10,869 nt of DNA. Origin: Asaia bogorensis (GTDB taxonomy: Bacteria; Pseudomonadota; Alphaproteobacteria; Acetobacterales; Acetobacteraceae). Positions 9,310 through 10,869 of this stretch are shown here, in pieces; position 1 is the first letter of the stretch, and each line of letters opens with the position of its first letter. Position numbers and translations under genes: made by a program. Location of the stretch: NCBI GenBank assembly GCA_945886995.1, contig CAMCZJ010000098.1:1-10869 (forward strand), read 5' to 3'. The notes under the pieces are model-generated. The model saw only the letters and a list, made by a program, of their open reading frames with translations, did no database searches and was not told where the DNA came from.

Positions 9310-9334
9310 AAAACCGACCCTTGGGTCGGTTTTT
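9310..9334. terminator. Bidirectional intrinsic terminator after DUF1467
   Basis: AAACCGACCC-TT-GGGTCGGTTT forms a 10-11 bp perfect stem (in practice a 4-nt loop), with TTTTT on the plus side and TTTT on the minus side. It begins 4 nt after the DUF1467 stop codon on the minus strand and is the obvious terminator of the rnj-DUF1467 unit. It would equally stop any plus-strand transcript crossing 9120-9310. Confidence 0.82.
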
Positions 9335-9337
9335 CGC

Positions 9338-9601
9338 TTAATTGGGGGGCATTGCTAGGATGCCGGTCCGGAAAGAAAGCCATTCGCTTTCAATTACCCA
9401 CCAAATCGCTAGCCAAATCACCCCCGCCAGTGCCGTGGTGCCGAGCAGTTTCCAGCCCATCAGATGCTTTTGCGGGGCGCCGCGCCAGCCACCTTCTTCC
9501 ATCTTGCCTTGGGAATCGGGGCGCGTGCCGATGGGCAGCACGCAGAACAGCGCCAGCCACCAAATCAGCAGATAGAGAATGACGCCGGTAAAGACCGACA
9601 T
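9338..9601 (-). CDS. DUF1467 family two-helix membrane protein
   Basis: The 87-residue protein has two hydrophobic helices, at about 4-25 (TGVILYLLIWWLALFCVLPIG) and 51-70 (KLLGTTALAGVIWLAIWWVI). A short polar loop (about 26-50) joins them. The N-terminal WW pair, the LPIG/R turn after helix one and the W-rich second helix match DUF1467, whose function is unknown to me. The ATG at 9601 follows the RNase J stop by 3 nt, and AGGG within the RNase J gene, 8 nt upstream, can serve as ribosome binding site. The two genes are therefore almost certainly cotranscribed and translationally coupled. A terminator follows directly. Position between rnj and proS is, from memory, its usual place in alphaproteobacteria. 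Confidence 0.85.
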   Translation of the reverse strand: MSVFTGVILYLLIWWLALFCVLPIGTRPDSQGKMEEGGWRGAPQKHLMGWKLLGTTALAGVIWLAIWWVIESEWLSFRTGILAMPPN

Positions 9602-9604
9602 GGC

Positions 9605-10869
9605 TTAAACCCTGATCACGTGGATTTCGACATTGGGCCGCTTCTTGAAGCGCCGACCCAAAGCCTTACGCAACGCAGCACGGAGCGATTCGCGCAGCGT
9701 TTCATCATCATCGCGCAGCCCAGCCGGCAGATCGGCAATGCTGCGGCGAAGCTCGGCGGCAACCAGCCCAGGTTCGGGGTCCTGTTCGGCGAAAAGCCCG
9801 GGCGCGGTGATCATGGGATCGCCCAGCACCCTGCCCTGCCGATCAAGCGCTACGGAAGCCAGAACCACGCCATTGAACATCATGCGCCGACGTGCGGCGA
9901 TGACATCGCCATCCAGCGGCAAAAGCCGCTCACCATCCACAGCGAGCCGGCCAGTGGGGACAGCTTCAATCACCTCAGCCCGGTTGCCGGAAAGGCGGAG
10001 TACATCGCCATCATTCAACAGGATTGGCTTTGCACCGGTAGCGCGCGCCAGATCCGCATGTTCCTGCATATGGCGCCATTCGCCATGCACCGGCACCGCA
10101 ATGCGCGGCTTCACCAGCGCGTAAAGGCGGCGGAGTTCTTCGCGCGCCGGATGGCCGGATACATGCACCATCGCCTGATCATCCGTGATCACGCGGCAGC
10201 CGCGCCGCACCAGCCCATCCTGCACGCGCTGAATTGCAACCTCATTCCCTGGTATCTGGCGGGAAGAGAAGATCACCGTATCACCTTCGCCCAGTGCAAT
10301 GGCCGGGTGCTTGTCTTCCGCAATCTTTGCCATGGCAGAACGTGGTTCGCCTTGGCTGCCGGTGCAGATCAGCAGAATCTCATCATCGGGCAGGAAGCCC
10401 GCTTCTTCTTCATCCAGGAAGGGCGGCAGGGATTTCAGATAGCCGCATTCCCGCGCTGAGGCTTCCATATTCCGAAGCGACCGGCCAAGCAGCGCCACTT
10501 GCCGCCCTGCTGCGCGCCCAGCCACCGCAATGCTTTCCAGGCGCGCGACATTGGAAGCGAAGCAGGTGACGGCCACGCGCCCCTTCATGCCCTTGACCAA
10601 TTCCGTGAGCGAGGCACGCACTTCCGCCTCACTCCCCGAATGGCCTTCGACCATCGCATTCGTCGAATCACAGACCATGGCAAGCACGCCTTCTTCGCCA
10701 AGCCTGGCGAAGGCGCCTTCATCCGTAGGAGCGCCGATCAGTGGATTGGGGTCCAGCTTCCAATCGCCCGTATGCAGCACCAGGCCATAAGGCGTGCGCA
10801 AGGTCAGGGCTTGGGCTTCCGGGATGGAATGGGTCACGGGGATGAAGCCGCAATCAAAGGGGCCAAGCT
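9605..10869 (-). CDS. rnj: Ribonuclease J (5' end outside the window)
   Basis: The frame is open to the right edge and gives the last 420 residues of a protein usually about 550 long, so roughly 130-140 N-terminal residues, including the HxHxDH metal motif, lie beyond the edge. RNase J is a metallo-beta-lactamase/beta-CASP enzyme with 5'-3' exo- and endonuclease activity in RNA decay and rRNA processing. Numbering from the first visible residue: PVTHSIPEA (10-18, metal His13), HTGDWKLDP (32-40, metal Asp35), the beta-CASP stretch from FASNVARLES (103-112), TGSQGEP (169-175), SSRQIPGNE (201-209), HVSGHP (235-240) and PVHGEWRH (259-266). The C-terminal domain follows. A GTG at 10837 is internal, because family sequence continues upstream of it. 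The TAA is 3 nt before the DUF1467 ATG. Confidence 0.96.
   Translation of the reverse strand, partial: LGPFDCGFIPVTHSIPEAQALTLRTPYGLVLHTGDWKLDPNPLIGAPTDEGAFARLGEEGVLAMVCDSTNAMVEGHSGSEAEVRASLTELVKGMKGRVAVTCFASNVARLESIAVAGRAAGRQVALLGRSLRNMEASARECGYLKSLPPFLDEEEAGFLPDDEILLICTGSQGEPRSAMAKIAEDKHPAIALGEGDTVIFSSRQIPGNEVAIQRVQDGLVRRGCRVITDDQAMVHVSGHPAREELRRLYALVKPRIAVPVHGEWRHMQEHADLARATGAKPILLNDGDVLRLSGNRAEVIEAVPTGRLAVDGERLLPLDGDVIAARRRMMFNGVVLASVALDRQGRVLGDPMITAPGLFAEQDPEPGLVAAELRRSIADLPAGLRDDDETLRESLRAALRKALGRRFKKRPNVEIHVIRV

Larger units (their letters stand above)
8935..9337. other. 403-bp non-coding region between proS and DUF1467
   Basis: Both long frames crossing it (minus 8975-9244 and plus 8991-9290) lack a ribosome binding site, recognisable domains or normal codon usage. 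They also give low-complexity basic or mixed peptides, so I treat the region as non-coding. It holds the proS leader and promoter candidate, two intrinsic-terminator-like hairpins and a possible sRNA. No tRNA, 6S, SRP RNA or riboswitch pattern was recognised. Confidence 0.65.

Noticed and set aside
9464..10459. Plus-strand open frame of 331 codons antisense to RNase J and DUF1467
   Set aside because: RNase J motifs are intact on the other strand. The antisense product has no family features and no ribosome binding site that stands out.

Overview
The window is a GC-rich stretch of bacterial chromosome carrying ordinary housekeeping genes. Gene content and order point to an alphaproteobacterium, and the sequence style fits Rhodospirillales/Acetobacteraceae, though that finer placement is a guess. 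The strongest pointers are the minus-strand order RNase J, DUF1467, proS (short form without the editing insert), a single LolC/E-type permease, lolD and dnaE. From memory this order is common in alphaproteobacteria. DUF1467 is, as far as I know, an alphaproteobacterial family.

Layout from left to right. Positions 1-129 hold the 3' end of an inositol-monophosphatase-family gene on the plus strand. It overlaps by ATGA the start of greB (126-659). From 694 to 5004 the minus strand carries dnaE (replicative DNA polymerase III alpha) followed by mazG (NTP pyrophosphohydrolase). A short plus-strand hupE/ureJ-type nickel/cobalt permease gene (5116-5697) sits divergent to dnaE, and its stop codon overlaps that of lolD. 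From 8934 to 5694 the minus strand carries proS, lolC/E and lolD as a tight set: 6-nt gap, then 8-nt overlap. A 403-bp non-coding region (8935-9337) follows. It contains two intrinsic-terminator-like hairpins, a candidate proS promoter and possibly a small RNA. The last block is the DUF1467 membrane protein and RNase J on the minus strand, 3 nt apart. RNase J runs off the right edge.

The genes cover RNA decay (RNase J), transcription elongation rescue (GreB), translation (ProRS), replication (DnaE), nucleotide-pool cleaning (MazG), lipoprotein release from the inner membrane (LolC/E with LolD) and metal uptake (HupE). Lol and the metal permease apart, this is an information-processing neighbourhood. 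I saw no phage, transposon, CRISPR, toxin-antitoxin or defence genes, and no convincing undescribed system. The points most worth a second look are the putative small RNA between proS and DUF1467, the metal permease wedged antisense into an otherwise conserved cluster, the TTG start of proS and the partly degenerate PHP domain of DnaE.
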